From Tigriopus japonicus (taxonomy: Eukaryota; Arthropoda; Copepoda; Harpacticoida; Harpacticidae): a DNA stretch of 64,000 nucleotides. The notes under the pieces were generated by a model. The model made no database searches. It was not told where the DNA came from and saw only the letters and a program-made list of their open reading frames with translations. Location of the stretch: NCBI GenBank assembly GCA_010645155.1, contig CM021319.1, forward strand, positions 3,061,765 to 3,125,764, in the 5' to 3' direction. The translations under genes were made by a program, and so were the position numbers. Shown here one piece after another: positions 35,268-48,800 of the stretch (positions within the stretch are counted from its first letter, which is position 1; each line of letters opens with the position of its first letter).

Positions 35268-35502
35268 GAGGGGACGTGGTATTGTGGTAAGCGCAATTTC
35301 CTATAATAAGCGGGGTCCCAGGTTCGATTCTCCTTCTCGACGTCTCTCAGGGAAACTTTCAGACGCTTTTCCACACCCACAGACTGAGAGCCATTCTGAT
35401 ACCGGACATGAGATTGCTTGTCGGAAATATTTGGATGATGTGATGGTTGGCTTTGCTGGCAGGGCGAGACTCAACCCTCTGACCCTAGCACCAAGATTAA
35501 TA
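35268..35502 (+). mobile_element. tRNA-derived SINE, copy 2
   Basis: Same family: B box GGTTCGATTCT at 35321-35331, shared body (cacacccacaga, attctgataccggac, gggcgag.ctcaaccctc, gaccctagcacca). Confidence 0.88.
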
Positions 35503-35948
35503 ATATAAAATAGAAGGTATTCTTATGTCAAGATTCAAGTTTTTATTGTATTTAAAAAATATGTAATGTCATGAACCTCTCTACTATTTTTTTGGTGCCT
35601 CTATAAATAAGATCTAACTCTCAAAATTGGAAAAACTCAACTAGTCATTTGTAACATAATTTTATCCAACTTTGACTCTGTTAGCAAAAACCGAGATTTT
35701 CGTGGCCTGTCCGATTCCTTGCTCGTCCCAGTAAACAATTCAATTGGGTCTCATGAAGTCCTGAAAACCGATTGCCTTGAGCTGGAGGGAAACCGGTTAA
35801 GCGGATAGGCCTCGAAAATATTACCCAAGAAGCACTGAATTGCTGGAGTGGGAGGCTAACAATGAGAATTATGATTTCCAGAAGGATTAATTCAATTGCG
35901 TTTTGCTGCAAACCAGGCCTGGCTTGTTTTCAGTAGACGACGTATTTT

Positions 35949-36151
35949 AATTTTCAGCTCAAGCGATTGCCTGAGTGAAAAGTTATGCCCTCTCAAACTT
36001 ATGAACTGCAGAGGGCGTAGAATGAATGAGCTCACCCTTTTGTGACAAAACAATTACCACAAAAGGGGTAGTTCACTCAATCTTGGTATGATTTGCATTG
36101 AACTTTGAGAAAGCATAACTTTTGACGCCGCCGTTGATTAAGCTGAAAATT
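35949..36151. mobile_element. Foldback (hairpin) MITE, about 203 bp
   Basis: Starts aattttcagctcaagcg and ends with the inverted tgattaagctgaaaatt. Most of its length is one inverted repeat with a short centre (cccttttgtg and cacaaaaggg). Confidence 0.78.
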
Positions 36152-36652
36152 GAAAGATAAACTCAACTCAATCAAAACAAGTTCTCATTTGCAGAAGAAT
36201 CTGATTGCTTTGTTCTTGTAAGAGATCACGATTCATTTCATTAACCCCTCAGTCCAGTGAAATTCAGTGGTTCTTGTTTCACCTAATGTGTCTCTTGTTG
36301 TCTTTGAACAAGAAGTCTTTTTTCTTGCATTATGATAAACAATATAAATCTCTAGCATTGATACGTACAATACAATTTGTTTTCATCTCGATTACTGATA
36401 GTATTTTCTTCTATTTTTCGTATTCAAACACAATTTCCAATATAGTTCAGAATAGGTGTCATATTTTGATTGATCTCCATTGCTACATTTTGGCCGATGC
36501 GGACTTGCGGATAAGGCGCCAATTTCTGGGAAGCTTTCGACAAGGATTGCGGATGCCACGATCAGTCCGCCACATTTATAGTTAAAGTCTCTTTTTTGCA
36601 TTGGCTTCAGTACATCCATCCGACAACCTGCAGTTCCTCAAGAAACCCATCT
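36152..36652. other. 3' flank of the klingon-like gene
   Basis: Non-coding; presumed 3' UTR and downstream DNA of the klingon-like gene. No canonical AATAAA was recognised on the minus strand close to the stop. Confidence 0.4.
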
Positions 36653-36816
36653 TCATCGCCTTCGCCCCATGGGGGTCTGACTGCTTTTGGGCCTGTTACC
36701 CAATGATCCGTTCACAAAATCAAGGAAATGAAAGGAGAATGACCAGACATAACACACGAGAACCATTGAAACCATCGATGAGTGCGAACTCAGGCCGCTA
36801 TTGGACCACATGTTCC
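36653..36816 (-). CDS. Last exon of the klingon-like gene: hydrophobic C-terminus
   Basis: The acceptor gttttccag is followed by 54 codons including TGA. It encodes a Ser-rich stretch, then a hydrophobic run (MVSMVLVCYVWSFSFHFLDFV), then a polar tail ending in RRR. Klingon and relatives are GPI-anchored, which normally needs the hydrophobic run to be terminal. Here an 18-20 residue polar tail follows, so a transmembrane helix with a short tail is the literal reading. An unrecognised splice could also remove the tail. Confidence 0.6.
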
Positions 36817-39800
36817 CTGGAAAACGAGAGGAGCCTTTTGAGGTGGTTGCATTGTGATTTTTTGGGTTTGACAGGTCTTTTCTGCTTACCAGAACTACTG
36901 GAGATCTTTTGAGGCGAGGGATCTGGAACAACGAGAAAAGCAAACAAGTCAGTAGTCAGATTGCCTTGATTCATGGGTTTCGTTCGAGCTTAAGTCTGAC
37001 AAATTGGCTGGCATCAACATGCGGCAAGTACATTTTTCCTCAAACTTCCACGAGGGGAAAATAAGATCAACGAAAGCGCGTAAACCGATTTCAATGAGAT
37101 TGTGGATGCCTCTATTAAAAAAGATATCAGTTATTTGTAAATCACAACACTACCTAACACTCACAAAAACATCAGATTTTTTTTGTTTTAGAGCCAAATT
37201 CACATATGGTTGTGGGTAAATTGTCACTAATGACTTCAAACAAGGTCTTTCATAAAAGCAAATTTGATGTTTCTTTGGAATGTGCAATATAGGTGGGTTT
37301 GATTGAAAAATCATAGAACAAATTCAAGTTCAAGTTCATCTGTTTTGAGACATTATCGGGCAAGGAGCCTTAAAACAATCTTGACATTTCTTTGAAATGT
37401 TCTTGGTCCTCTAAAAACCACAAATTTGTCGGCTTTCCTCCAAAACTTGTTTTCCAAATCATATATCAACTGTGAAATAAATGTTCATTGAATCCATTCA
37501 TCCACATTCAGACGAATGTGTGAAGGATATCTTGAGACCCTCCTTGTATTTAAAGCTCGAGATCTCGCCTGATGTTTGGAAACAAAATCGTCTAAACTGA
37601 CACTTGTTTAAGGGGTTAAGGAATAAAATGACAACGCCTTCCACACGGTTAAATTTCGAGTCGACTCAGCCTTTGAATCCCTGAAATTGTCCTTGTTCGG
37701 GTGACCTTTATTCCAGCCCTTATTGTTATTGCTATCATTGCCAAGTTGACAAAAGGAAACCGAGCAAAATGCTCTTCGCCCTTCATTCCACGTGTGAGTG
37801 CGTGGGTAAATGTGCCTTGGGTTCGTGTGGTTGGTTCCACAATCTCAAACTCTAAACAAATCCCCCATTTGGAGACTTTTTTTGAGGTCGTTGATGGAAC
37901 CTCATTTTGTGGAATGTTCAACAATGTCACAAACCCAAAGCTCGTGCTAGACGAGGGAAAAACCAACTTGATGTGGGAACAACACTTTAATCCCCGAAAT
38001 GGAACCTGGTATCAAAGCTGAGCCATTTTTTGTTGTCATGAATAAGGATCGATTGATGGAGATCCGACCTTTTTGTCACTTCATCTCTTTCCACTTGACT
38101 TTTTGTGTCTTCCTTGACGACTTTTCGCGGGAGCACGGGAGTTTGACTAAGTTGGTCCCTTGTTTCTGTTCCACTTTCACCATTGGAGCAAGAAAAGAAA
38201 GACTTTGGTTGGCTCTTCTTTCTTTGTGTGAGTCTCTCCTTCTTGCCGCTTAACTACCACTTCACATTAATTTTCCTAATGACCCTATTTTACAGAGTAG
38301 GCACACATCCTTGGCGAGGCCACTGACAAACTCAACATTGTTCCCGCCATCGTCTTTTGGATCACCCAGGACCACTTTTAAGAACTTAATACTTTTTAAC
38401 ATCTGATGACTCACTCTGGTATTTCTAACCAAAAGAACGCTTCTCTCAAGATAACTTTTTAAACTTGATATTTGCCCAGTGACTTTGGGATAAGAAATGG
38501 TTCCTCTGTGGGTAATATCAATGTTCCAAGCGAAAGAAGGAACACAAAAGCTTAGCGGTGGTGCTTCCTTCAGTGGAGCCAAAAGCTCGACGGGAACGAA
38601 AAAACCGCAATGGTTTGTCATACTTTTGTCAAGGCAGTGTAAAATAATTATCCCGTGCCTATTTGCATTTTGCACACTGAATCGAGGGAAAAAGGCCACG
38701 GTAGCGACATTCACTTTCAGCCTTTGCTAAAAAGAGACACAAGGACCGAGAGAGGAGACATGATTGGGCTGTAGAACATGATTCCTAAACAAGGAAGGAA
38801 AGACACCATCTTGTTGGAACAAGACATGCATTCGTTCCATTTTCATGGAGACAAAGCACTAATAACTGAGATCAAGACGCTAGCAAACGTTTGGAAATTG
38901 TTCAAAAGATTGCTTGAAAGAAATTTGGCTTTCGTCGTTTCCTCTTCAAAAGATGATTCCCTTTTCTTTCAATATATTTACAAATAAATTGTTTAATGAA
39001 TGATTAAGGACTCAAAGAAAGATTAAAAGTTGCAAAACTGGTCAGTAATGGAATCCAGAAAGCTTAGGTACCTTTTTCCAACATAACACCGAAAATTAAT
39101 GTTACAAAGGTTTTATCACCGGGTCCAACAGGGTTAATTGACTAATTTTGCTTTTGATATCAAACCATGATTGGACTACGTAAACTTCATAATCCTTTTA
39201 CTAATTGGATGACTTTTGATATATAGTTTTTTTGCTGGAGTCAGAGCGCAACTTCACAACTGCTATGGTAATCAAGTAATCAATAATTAAAGAATGGCAA
39301 ATGAGATGATTTACTAAAAGTTTGGTTAGTAATTTTAAGATTTTGTCACACAATTGCTGAAGTGAAGGAACGATGAATCAATTTTTCANNNNNNNNNNNN
39401 NNNNNNNNNNNNNNNNNNNNNNNNNNNNNNNNNNNNNNNNNNNNNNNNNNNNNNNNNNNNNNNNNNNNNNNNNNNNNNNNNNNNNNNNNNNNNNNNNNNN
39501 NNNNNNNNNNNNNNNTAATAAAAGTTGGTTAGTAATTTTAAGATTTTGTCCAAAAATTGCTTAATTGAAGGAACGATAAACAATTTTACACTGATTTTTT
39601 TCTGCACTAAAGCGGCACATTTAAAGTAACTTAACATGTTTCCTGTCGTGAATTAAATGCCTAAAATCAAGTTATGGACCGAAATTGGTCTTAAGTAATA
39701 TCCAAATCAGCTCACTGGAAAATTACACAATGTGCCTTTAAAAATGTACTGGCCATGCGTTTAAAGAAAGAAAATTTTAGATTTTAAAAGATCGAAAAAC

Positions 39801-42800
39801 ATGCTCCTGATGTGAGATGTGAATTTGCTCTCGAATCCCATTTTTCACAGCCATGTCTGCTTTCGGCAACCTAACATTTGGTCCATCACTGGGCCAAAAG
39901 AAGACCTATTTTTTTGGCATGAACTTGACTTTAAAAACAACGCCTTTTCTTTAATTTCTTCTAACTTCTTGTGCAATTAATTCTATTCCATTGAAATCAT
40001 CTCACCTCTTTTACTAGTCCAAAATACGAAGGATACCTCTTCATCCGACCATCCAAACTTGTTGCGAGCCCTGAGTCTCACTTCATGTTCGCAGTCCGGT
40101 CTTAGAGGCTCGAATAAGTAGGAGCCTTCATAAAGGCCATAATAGAGATTCTCGGGCAAGTACTTCCGCTGACTCCTCTGACTGGAATAAGACCAAGCTG
40201 ACATCCCAGAAGAAGACTCAGAAGAACTCAGGGCGTGGTCTTGAGATTGAAAACCTGTTGAAGAACTGTAAGGATCGGGGATCTCCGGGGGAGCGGTCAC
40301 ACTGTCCGTGATGAAATGATATACCATCTGAAAACAAACAAACAAACAAGGGGGCTTAAAATCAATCTCATGAGTCTGTAGTGGACTGTCTGCCTGGCTC
40401 TTCATATCTACAGTGTTTGTGTTTCCCATAATTTTTTGAAGGAGCCTTCTCCACTTGAACTCAAGAGGCTTTTAAGTGTTTGAGCAAGAAAATCCCAGCG
40501 TCAAAAAGCCCTCTTCTACTCTCCTGCTATTCCCACTCTGTCGTTCTGGCTTGATCTTCAAGAAGGGTCTTCTTGGCCTCGTGGAAGGAATAATGGAACT
40601 GGAGAAATCAAGCACAAGAGCATGGTAGGAGAGGAAACCGACTAAAAGCCTATCAAAATTTGAGAGATGCCCCGAGTGTTCTCTTATTCTGGTGGTTGTT
40701 CAGCCTCAGGTTGCGTGACAAGAGGGGACAAAGTTTTTGATAGCTTGGTGTCACATCCAACTAACTCCATCTTTTCGAAGGAAGTCTAAGTGTCTTGGTC
40801 ACTGGGTGTTTGCATCTTGCCTCAATCACATTGGTTCATGGCAATAAAACACGTGCTTCTCGCTTATATGTATATGAGAATATGGAGGAGTTTCAAGAAT
40901 GCCTTTTTAAGGAGGGAAAGAGGGGAGAATGTGGTTTGGCATCATTTTTGCCCGGCTTTGTCGAATCAGAGGATCCCTTTCCTGAGAGATCATCAAGATA
41001 TTTCCTCTTTTCTTTCGCATTGTCAAGGGAATAGATGGACAATACTGGTCGAGAACTCTTTACCCTCCACATTGACATGCTCTCATGCATTTAATTGAGA
41101 CAGCTCTCCTTGTCCAATTCCCCCTCTCATTCACCCAATAACCCACGTGCCCCCATTCAGGAAGCCCTTAAATGGACTTCTTAGCTGAAGGGACATCAGA
41201 AAATGAGGACCTGTTTTTTGCTTTGGGGAGTCTACTATTTTGGTCACTTTGGCTCAAATATAATTCCTTTCATGAAGTAAAATGAAAATTCAAGTACACG
41301 CAGATAGATAATTATTCAAATGTCTTTCTGTTTATTTGTGTAGATTAGCCTCCATTGTCTGATATCAGTAATTAGACTTTGCCTTGGTACAATGGTTTAA
41401 ATTCGTTTTCCCATGCTAGAGGGCTGAATAAATTATTTTTCTAGACAAATGTCAAGAAACTCAAGACAAAGAATAGGGATATTTTGAACTATGAAAAAAA
41501 TTCCGTCACCCTGACAATTTGACCACAGAAGGTGCTGGCACCATCGTAAGTTTGATAAGCAAAGCATAGAGCAAATCGTCGAATTTTTATGTGTATCAGA
41601 AATAATAAATTTCAATTGAAAGTTAAGAAGGCTTGGGTCTTAAAAGATTACTTAGATTCAACAACTAATGAACCAAAATTCAAGTTTTCAAGGAGTCTCG
41701 AAGGTTTCGAGGGTTCTTAACTTTTTATGGCATTCGTACAATAATGGCAGACAATCGTACCGTATTTACCATACACTAGAAAACACACCAAACCAATGGT
41801 TAGTTTGCCTGATCACAGTAAAAGACATCACTCCCAAGAATATGGCCGGCATCAAGGTTCTCTGAATCACTAACATTCTGGTTCACAAAGTGAGAATACC
41901 TCTTTGAGAACAGGTTCAGTTTGTCTGCACACGCCGTGAGCAAACTTATCGTCATTTCGATCCCCATTAATGACAGGGATGCGGTCTTGGTTTTGGGTCT
42001 CTTTGTAATGGAAGGTTGCGGGGCGGACACCGGAAATTGCAATATGATGCAAATGACGACGAAGACGCCATTCGAATGCAAATCCAACTCTCGAGGATCA
42101 GGGGGCAGCTAAGTGGAGGATGGAGGAGCTCCTACGGGGCTTCTTTGTTGTACTACTACCAAATACATTACCCGACATACATAGACAGACTAGGTACTTG
42201 TTCGGTCGTCCCTCGAGCAGAGGGCAAATGAGTATGGGTCCCCTTTTTTCTGGGCGGATTCCAAGCGAAATTCCCAACCCCAAAAGGATGCTAGTTGGTT
42301 CACACGCCAAGAACACATGTAATACCAATCATCACCTCCTTTTTCTCACCCATTGGTCTTTTCAATTATTCGGAATATACAGTATGCCAGGAACTTACGC
42401 AAGGCTTGTATCTGACTTCCGTTTCCAGGATTGGTGCAAAGCTTTTGATGGACCACGTGAGGTCATAGCTGGATCGATGGCGACCCTTGGGAGGACTGGT
42501 GATTGTGGCTTTGTGTGGGATCCCTGGAAGAAATGAATGAACAGATTTTAGTCTCTTAATTATTCTGTCTCTCACGTTCAATAAGGAAAAAGAGAGAGGA
42601 AGGAGCAATTCCCACTCTGATTAGTAGGAATGCTTTCGAAGAGAGGAAAAAAGCACCCATTGCACAAAGAAAGCAAAGTCGAGAGTGTTGCCGTCAATTC
42701 GACGTTCGTTCTTTTTTCCCATAATCAAGGGAATTGCTGAGTCCTCAAATCTTTTCTTTCACTACTTTCGCTCCGTCTGTGTTCTTTTCTCTCATTGGTC

Positions 42801-45800
42801 CTTCCTGAGTTGATGGTTGCATGGGATTTACCTGAGAGATTAACCGTAGCTCTGGACTCTCCGATCTTATTGATGGCTAAGCACGTGTAATTGCCCAAAT
42901 CTTTAGATTCGATATTGCGGAGTACAAGCGTGTAATTATCTCCCCTCTCCTCCATTTGGTGCTCCGAATCTGGTCGTAATTCGTTTTCGCCAAAGTACCA
43001 AACAACCTGAAGAAAACCAAAAGAGAAAGTCGTGGAACCGAAGATGCTTCACTAAGCACGTGCAGAGTTCGTGAGCTTTGAGGGCTTCCTTAACCAACTC
43101 ATTACGAAGAATGAAAGGCAATCATAACGTTATTAGGAAGGGATTTATGACACTTATTTTCAAAAAATGAGAGTTCCTCTTTTTAAAACATTTCCTTTAG
43201 ATCCGCAAGGGCTCCAAATTAGGGGTTTGCGCATGGGGCTAGAGAGAAAGGCAGATCATCTTGAGAAAATACTAGCAAAATATCTCAGCCCAAATGTGGT
43301 TCTAAACGCCCCCAAATCACCCAATAATTGACACAACCCCACATCTTCCCTTCTCTCGTTGTTCGGAACCATAAAACAAAGGTTCGACGAATCTAGAATC
43401 ACCTTGCATCGGCGGATATTACTGGATCTAAAACCAAGAATGCGAGATTGTGGGATCTCTGTTAATGGTCCCAAGTGCTCACCAGCCACTCAAGACCATG
43501 TTTGACACCTCTTACATTCATTCGTGATCAATACCACCACGTGTTCCACCAGTAAGTACTTACGTTGGGCTGAGGTTTCGCCTTGACATGACATGTTAAT
43601 CGGCTTTTATCGCCCGAGGACGCCTTCACAATGGGACGAAGTGGATGAACAATGGGAACATCTGAAAGAGTGGAACAAATGCACGCTGTCAATATTGTCA
43701 ACATAGTACGTAGGATTCGCTAAACGGATTGAAAGGGCCATTATTGTAAATTCCAGGCTCAAGAACTTTAGAAATGGCGAGATCGAAAGAGGCTCTTGAA
43801 TTGATCCGCCTCGTGTTCATACCGAGGCCAAGGTCCTCCATGAAAAGAGGTCACATACTTTATTGCATGAAGATAAGAGATCGGACTCGGAATGGGTCAT
43901 CTTTGAGCACGAGATCCATATATTTGCCCTGGTCCAGCTCAAAAAGCTAGGAAAGGTATTGGTTCCCGGGAAGTTTTTACTCATCAAATTACGGAGCGAC
44001 CACGTTTCTGATGAGTGACAAATGGATTCAAAGGATCCGAGAAGACAAAGAATTGCTCTCATCAAAGAGACGAGACAATCAGTCAGATAAAAAGGTCCTT
44101 CTCAGTTCCCCTCTTTTCACTCTGCTGCAAAATGAGCTAACGAAACGAAACGAACACTGCTTGAGTCGAGTTGTGGATCAATTTGAAAGTGGTTCGCGTT
44201 CCCTTTGATCCATATATTTAGATGTTCCATGGTCTTTGGGTCCAAATATGTGCCAGAGGAGATGGGTGATCAGTTTCGAGGAGTCGCAGAAAAATGTCCC
44301 GGGATGAATAGAGGCACCTTTTTGTGAGAAATGTCCCATTTCTGCCCTTTGAAGGCTTGTGATTGATGCATTCCATTTTCCCTCCTCCCCACATCTCAGC
44401 AGGGTGGCCAAGTCGTCTCATTTCCGCCCCGATCAACGGACACTTCTTCAGGAACGTGCTTCTCTCAGATGCTGTGGTGTATGTACTAGAACTCTTGAAG
44501 CTTTTGAACGTAGAGTACTAACAGAGGAGAAACGTTTTTGCGGAAGATGATTCACTAGCCTTGATTAGGTAGAATACAGAAGGTATCAAGATTAAGAAGA
44601 TCATTAATATTCGAAGCATAAAGGCGATTCAGTACAAAAGTGATGAATATCTGATCAAGGGCACTTATGAATGTATAACCTTGGTCGGACATTTGAATAT
44701 TAACATCAGTACCTGAGAAACCCATTGAACCCATTGTATATCTTTAAGAGTTGCTCGGTGTCTTTTCAAGAGTACGAAAAAACGTGAGTACAAATTTCCA
44801 TGTGAAGATTAAGAATCTCCGCAATGGATTTTAGTTTTTAATGCCAAAAAACGATGTTAGCTCCTCTCTCATAACGACCTCTGCCCATGACAAAGCAATC
44901 AGACCCAGCAAAACAACTTTTGCCTCAATGTTGCCACTTGGTCGTACAATCAATGGAACACTGGCTCTCTTTTCTGCGTTTTAGGTTCACATTGTGCCTT
45001 ATAAAAATACCCTGGGCGGGGATTTTTAACTCGGACCAAAGTTTTGAAAGATAAGCGGGGATGGACCGACAGCAGAGAAAGAGAGAGAGGGCTCGAGGCT
45101 CTTTTACTACTCGAATTTTTGGCAGCTTGCAAGTCCGTGAGAGTGCATCGGCAATTCAATGCAGAACCAGCGTACGTGCTTTGGGTGGTGGTTGGCAATG
45201 AGATTTTAGGAGATTTTTACATCATTGAGCCCGCTTTTAATGGTCAACCCAGGGAATCACTGATGCTGTCATCAAAAGGCTTGAATATTCCTACAGTCAC
45301 TTTTTTGTTCAACCTTTCACTCTTACTCACGTTGAACTCTGAGCAAGATGTTATCCGATACGGCAGGACCAACTCCATTGTAGGCAGTGCATAGATATTC
45401 TCCTTCATCGCGTTGAAGGACATGGACCAATTGGAGTTTGTAGCCTTTCCTTCGGTCATGAGGAGCCCAAAGGTCCGAAGTCTGCAATGGAAACAAATTA
45501 TGGTATTTGTTACTACATATTGTGGAGAATCTTCATCCGTTTTTCCGTTGTCAATGGCAATCAACCTCGTATGTACAATATTCGTTGGATCATTTCCAGG
45601 ATCTCTCGTCTTGTTCTGTTTCATCTTTTAGGGAGGAAACGGCTTTGACAAGCACTCGCTTAATACCAATTAACACCCCTTTAACATGTGTCAATGAAAG
45701 GGATAGAGGAACTCACTGACGATGACTGGCGACTCAATGGCGGGAAACGGGTTCCAATATTCTCACCCACTTTGTGCCTGGAACATTGGACCTTCACTGT

Positions 45801-48800
45801 GAAAACTCGAAGGCCTCTTTACTCAATGCAGTTGCAAGACAACGTTTTTTGGAAAGAAAAAGGAAAGTGTTTGATTAACATGAAAAGTGCTCAAACTGCA
45901 AAGGGAGCTGGATTCATGCCAAAACAAGCCTTGAAATTTAGTCAATTTGAGTAGTGGATTTACATTTAGTTGGCAATGCCATGTCTGCCCAATGAGTGGA
46001 ATCACCAGTGTAAGGCTCCTCGAAAATTGAATCTGTCATCAGCAGAGTTGGCCTATTCCGAGTCTTTGACGCCTTCACACAAGACATGAAGCGGAGTGTA
46101 GTTATAAAAAAAGGTTACGATTCTCGCCTCCCTTGAGGTGTGACTATTTTCCCCCTGGTGCTTCGATCCCCCCTGGATTCTTATGGAAGTGATTGATGCA
46201 CCTAACACGGAGGGTGGTGATATGGACCTGATTGATATGGTCATTACTGGAGCCTCAAAACGTCTCACTTTCACGGCATTTCTTTGGCCCTTTCCAAGGG
46301 GGTCTGAAACTGGGATCCGATCGAACATTTCAGATGAGATGTCGCTCACTCGTTTACTAACAACTAATGGGGGAACGGAGAGCAATATTTGCCAAGGTGA
46401 ATGGAGCCCTAAAAGCCATTTGGCACCTTCCAAATGCTCTTTCACTCCGAAACAAGTCATCGACTAGATTACCTCATTGATTTATGGGCGCCCAAAAATG
46501 CGATATTGACGCAGATGCACGCCGGCGCACAAGTTCTTTCAAGTTAAGCTCAACACATATTTCTTCAAGGATTTCACCTTCAAATTGAAAGAAGAAATAA
46601 CCAGCAGAGCCACGGATCCTTGAGTTTTTTCCCCATTTTGGAGGTAATCATCAAGTACATACAATGGTATCAACCCCAAAAATATTGCTTAAGACTAGGG
46701 TGTTCTTCTTCCGTTTTAAGAGAGGATTATTTTTTTCATGCATGCCTGCCTCACGATTTTGACTTCCTATCTTGGTCTGAGAGCTTAAATGTATGTGGGA
46801 CATTGACTTGATTTGCTTGTGCTGAATATCTCTGTCCAAATCTTTCTGTAGGGCTCCCTTTTCAGTGTCCTTTTTTGGAAAAAGGGCCCCCCTTCCTTCA
46901 GGGCTTAGGCTCCAGAAATGATGGTGGGAAAGTGGAAATTCTAAATTCTCTGCCTCCGATACACCAAGTTAACTTGGCCAACATCCCAGTGGTTTTCATA
47001 TTTTGCTTGCAAGCTTGACCTTGGCTGACATCCCAGACAAAGAACACAGTTTGTGCGTGTCTCATCTTTTGAAGGAGTCCTTAAGGGGATGGACTCCAAA
47101 GGGATCACTTTATTCATAACTTTGGCTGCAATTTTTGCGGCCTCTTTGTGGTCCATGACCACGGACAAGTATTTCGACATCCCCAAGGACAACACATTGT
47201 CATCAACTTTCGAGACAAGCCATAAACAAGTGGTTTGGATACCAAGTGAATGGAAACTTTCAGGGATACTTCATTAATGAGGGACCTCGTGTTGCTAAAG
47301 AATTAGTCAGCTGCGGGGGTTGAAGGCCAGTGTTGCTGCTCAAAGGTGTGAAAATATAGCCAAAGTAAGAATTCCGTTAGCTGGACGAAAGCCATGGTTC
47401 TTCCAGTTCTTATTGTTATGGGCGAAGCTTCTTGTATTTTGATGGCAACTTGGGTTCTTTCGCAGGCTTAAAAGAGATTGAAGCCACTCTTTGTCACAAC
47501 ACGTTAAGGCTCACTGGTACACCGAAAACCAGTGCTTCTTAAAGACCCTTTTAGAAGTCACAGGCAGTTCCAACAGCTCTTTGTTCTTGTGCACTTATAA
47601 AGAAGGTGCACTTGTGGAAAAAGAGGCCATTCAAGTGCATTTGTTCCACGTTAATGCTAACTGACCGTTTACACCCAAAAAGACGTGGGATTTCCTTCCC
47701 GAGCTCATTCTACCAAAAAGTGGCCCAATTCTGTGTTTCATGTCATTCTTCCAACCATAACGGTAAGCGAAATTTGCATCTTAATCAAGGCTGTCTTCTT
47801 ACTACAGCTGAATTTGTGCAATAATCATCATATTTTTAGAAAGGGGGCACCGTTCTGAGGTTATTCAGGGTGGAATGTGATTTGAATTGATCCTGTCGGT
47901 TTCTCAAAGATTTGCATTTCTTTAGAAGCTTCTCCCTCTCTCCCTGCCTCCATCCATCCATTCAGTCAGTTAGTTCTGGAAGCAACTTACCCAAAGGTTA
48001 CCCCATCTTGGGTCCTTTTCCAATCCAACTTCTCCTTATCAGTTCAAGTCCAAACCTGTGCACCAACAACCAAAGCGCCTTTCCAAAAGATTTTTGCACC
48101 TAACATTCAAACTCAGGGTTGCTCAACTTGATACAAAATGTGTCGTGAAGGACAAGGTAAACTTTCATGCAAATCGTTTTGGCAACCCTGACTTCTGAAA
48201 TCGGACAAGAAACATTTTCACGAGTCGAAGGGTATAAAAGGTGGCGGTGGGGAAAGTAAGTCCATAGCCGAGCTTCAGGCCGAAAAGTTAGGAATAAACT
48301 TATCTTCAGCGATTGCCCATATTTATAGTGAGCAAGTTGGCTCTTCATCTGGAAGAACTACTTCTTCGTTCAACAACCTGGATGCTCGATCGGCGTTCTT
48401 CCATAAATTGAAAACAACGGCCAGATATCATATCCGTTCTCGTTCTCCATTGGTTTTTCTTTTCCGTGGTCACTCTGGCGAGTTCAAATCCATCCTGAAA
48501 AGTGTTTGTCCCAAGGGAAGGAAGCCCAGTAGACGGACGAAAGAAAGATTTTTGGCCTCCTCCCTTCATGTGTTATCTACTTTCAAACCAAACAGCCGGT
48601 TTCATCGCCCAACTGAACAGGCTGAGCGAGTCAAGACACAACCAAGAATGAAGGTGGACACTTGTCTCAGGCGGAAATTGAATTTTCCCTGAGGTTCCGG
48701 TCACTCTTGAGGCTATTTGATCTTTTCTCAAAGGCCAATTTCGAGAAAACGACTATGAAGGTCTCTCCATAAGACACAAGGCTGAGACGAAAGGAGAAGG

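Noticed and set aside
39840..39900. Possible terminus of the TAGTGATGG hAT family (tttggtccatcact)
   Set aside because: Only one short, degenerate end is visible and no partner or target duplication could be found.
41800..42087. Minus-strand frame that begins with a signal-peptide-like hydrophobic stretch and reads like a small secreted protein
   Set aside because: There is no in-frame ATG before the hydrophobic stretch, a TAG precedes it, and it lies in a klingon intron with no splice partner of fitting phase.
48225..48700. TATA-like tataaaagg followed by a 94-codon plus-strand frame
   Set aside because: The frame lacks an ATG start and any domain, and the motif alone is not evidence of a promoter.
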